Assembly: GCF_011694815.1 (NCBI RefSeq)
Contig: NZ_CP050177.1
Coordinates: 1,922,001-1,986,000, forward strand
Length of the DNA stretch: 64,000 nt
Origin: Streptomyces liangshanensis
Lineage (GTDB): Bacteria > Actinomycetota > Actinomycetes > Streptomycetales > Streptomycetaceae
Direction of reading: 5' to 3'
The notes below the pieces were generated by a model. That model did not search any database. It was not told the DNA's origin and worked only from the letters and a program-made list of their open reading frames with translations. Below, piece after piece: positions 63,959 through 64,000 of this stretch. How positions within the stretch are numbered: the first letter of the stretch is position 1; every line of letters starts with the position of its first letter. The position numbers and the translations under genes were made by a program.

Positions 63959-64000
63959 TTCGCTTGACGGGGGCATCCCCAGTGGGTTGCATACGTTCTG

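Noticed and set aside
63964..64000. Promoter of the gene beyond the right edge
   Set aside because: TTGACG looks like a -35, but no clear -10 at the right spacing is visible before the window ends.

Overview
This is a high-GC chromosomal window from a Streptomyces or a very close relative. The evidence is the near-complete identity of the C-terminal two thirds of HrdB to the streptomycete principal sigma factor, with WhiH beside it. The gene order parE–DUF7455–hrdB–whiH ... recQ ... rnhB ... nrdJ/nrdR–lexA–dinG ... hflX ... rshA–dapF–miaA ... miaB ... gluRK/gluABCD also matches what I recall of the SCO5774–SCO5828 core region of S. coelicolor. GTG starts, AGGAGG-type ribosome binding sites and 4-bp ATGA/GTGA overlaps are frequent. 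I see no rRNA, tRNA, CRISPR array, insertion sequence, prophage or integration site. This looks like ordinary core chromosome.

Layout. 1–3.5 kb (all minus): the N-terminal part of a cation/acetate-type symporter, its DUF485 partner, and a NarL/LuxR-type two-component system behind a small membrane protein. 3.6–10.6 kb: topoisomerase IV subunit ParE, a small DUF7455 protein, a secreted trypsin-like protease, hrdB with an ECF-type promoter and leader hairpin, and whiH with a sigma-WhiG-like promoter. 10.7–20.7 kb: a fused ABC protein with a degenerate ATPase, an NrtR-like NUDIX protein, an unrecognised protein with a possible toxin-like C-terminus, a DUF4192 protein, a RecQ–phosphoribosyltransferase fusion behind paired DnaA boxes, two conserved unknowns and RNase HII. 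20.8–29.3 kb: a TetR/MFS efflux pair with duplicated operators, a DUF4153-type membrane protein, a three-gene group (DUF4937, histidine phosphatase, ADP-ribosylglycohydrolase) divergent from DUF1152, and a TerD protein.

29.4–36.3 kb is a DNA-supply and damage block: nrdJ and nrdR with tandem NrdR boxes, lexA with an SOS box, and a DinG-like helicase. 36.3–42.5 kb holds an NRPS-independent siderophore (NIS) operon: aminotransferase, NIS synthetase, GNAT acyltransferase, NIS synthetase. It follows the rhizobactin order but lacks the decarboxylase and N-monooxygenase. 42.7–57 kb: a lipoprotein serine protease, HflX, a secreted M1 peptidase, a Rel/SpoT homolog, DapF, MiaA, an epoxide-hydrolase-like enzyme divergent from a WYL regulator, an orphan antitoxin-like protein, a LigB-like protein and MiaB.

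57–64 kb is a glutamate sensing and uptake module. It contains a membrane-anchored TAXI binding protein, a sensor kinase and regulator matching GluK/GluR, and the gluABCD ABC importer with structured intergenic regions. The observations I rate highest are the TAXI protein as a possible co-sensor for GluK, the reduced NIS operon, the hrdB promoter/leader arrangement, the DnaA boxes at recQ, the degenerate synthetase region of the Rel homolog, and the unknown gene at 13.7 kb.
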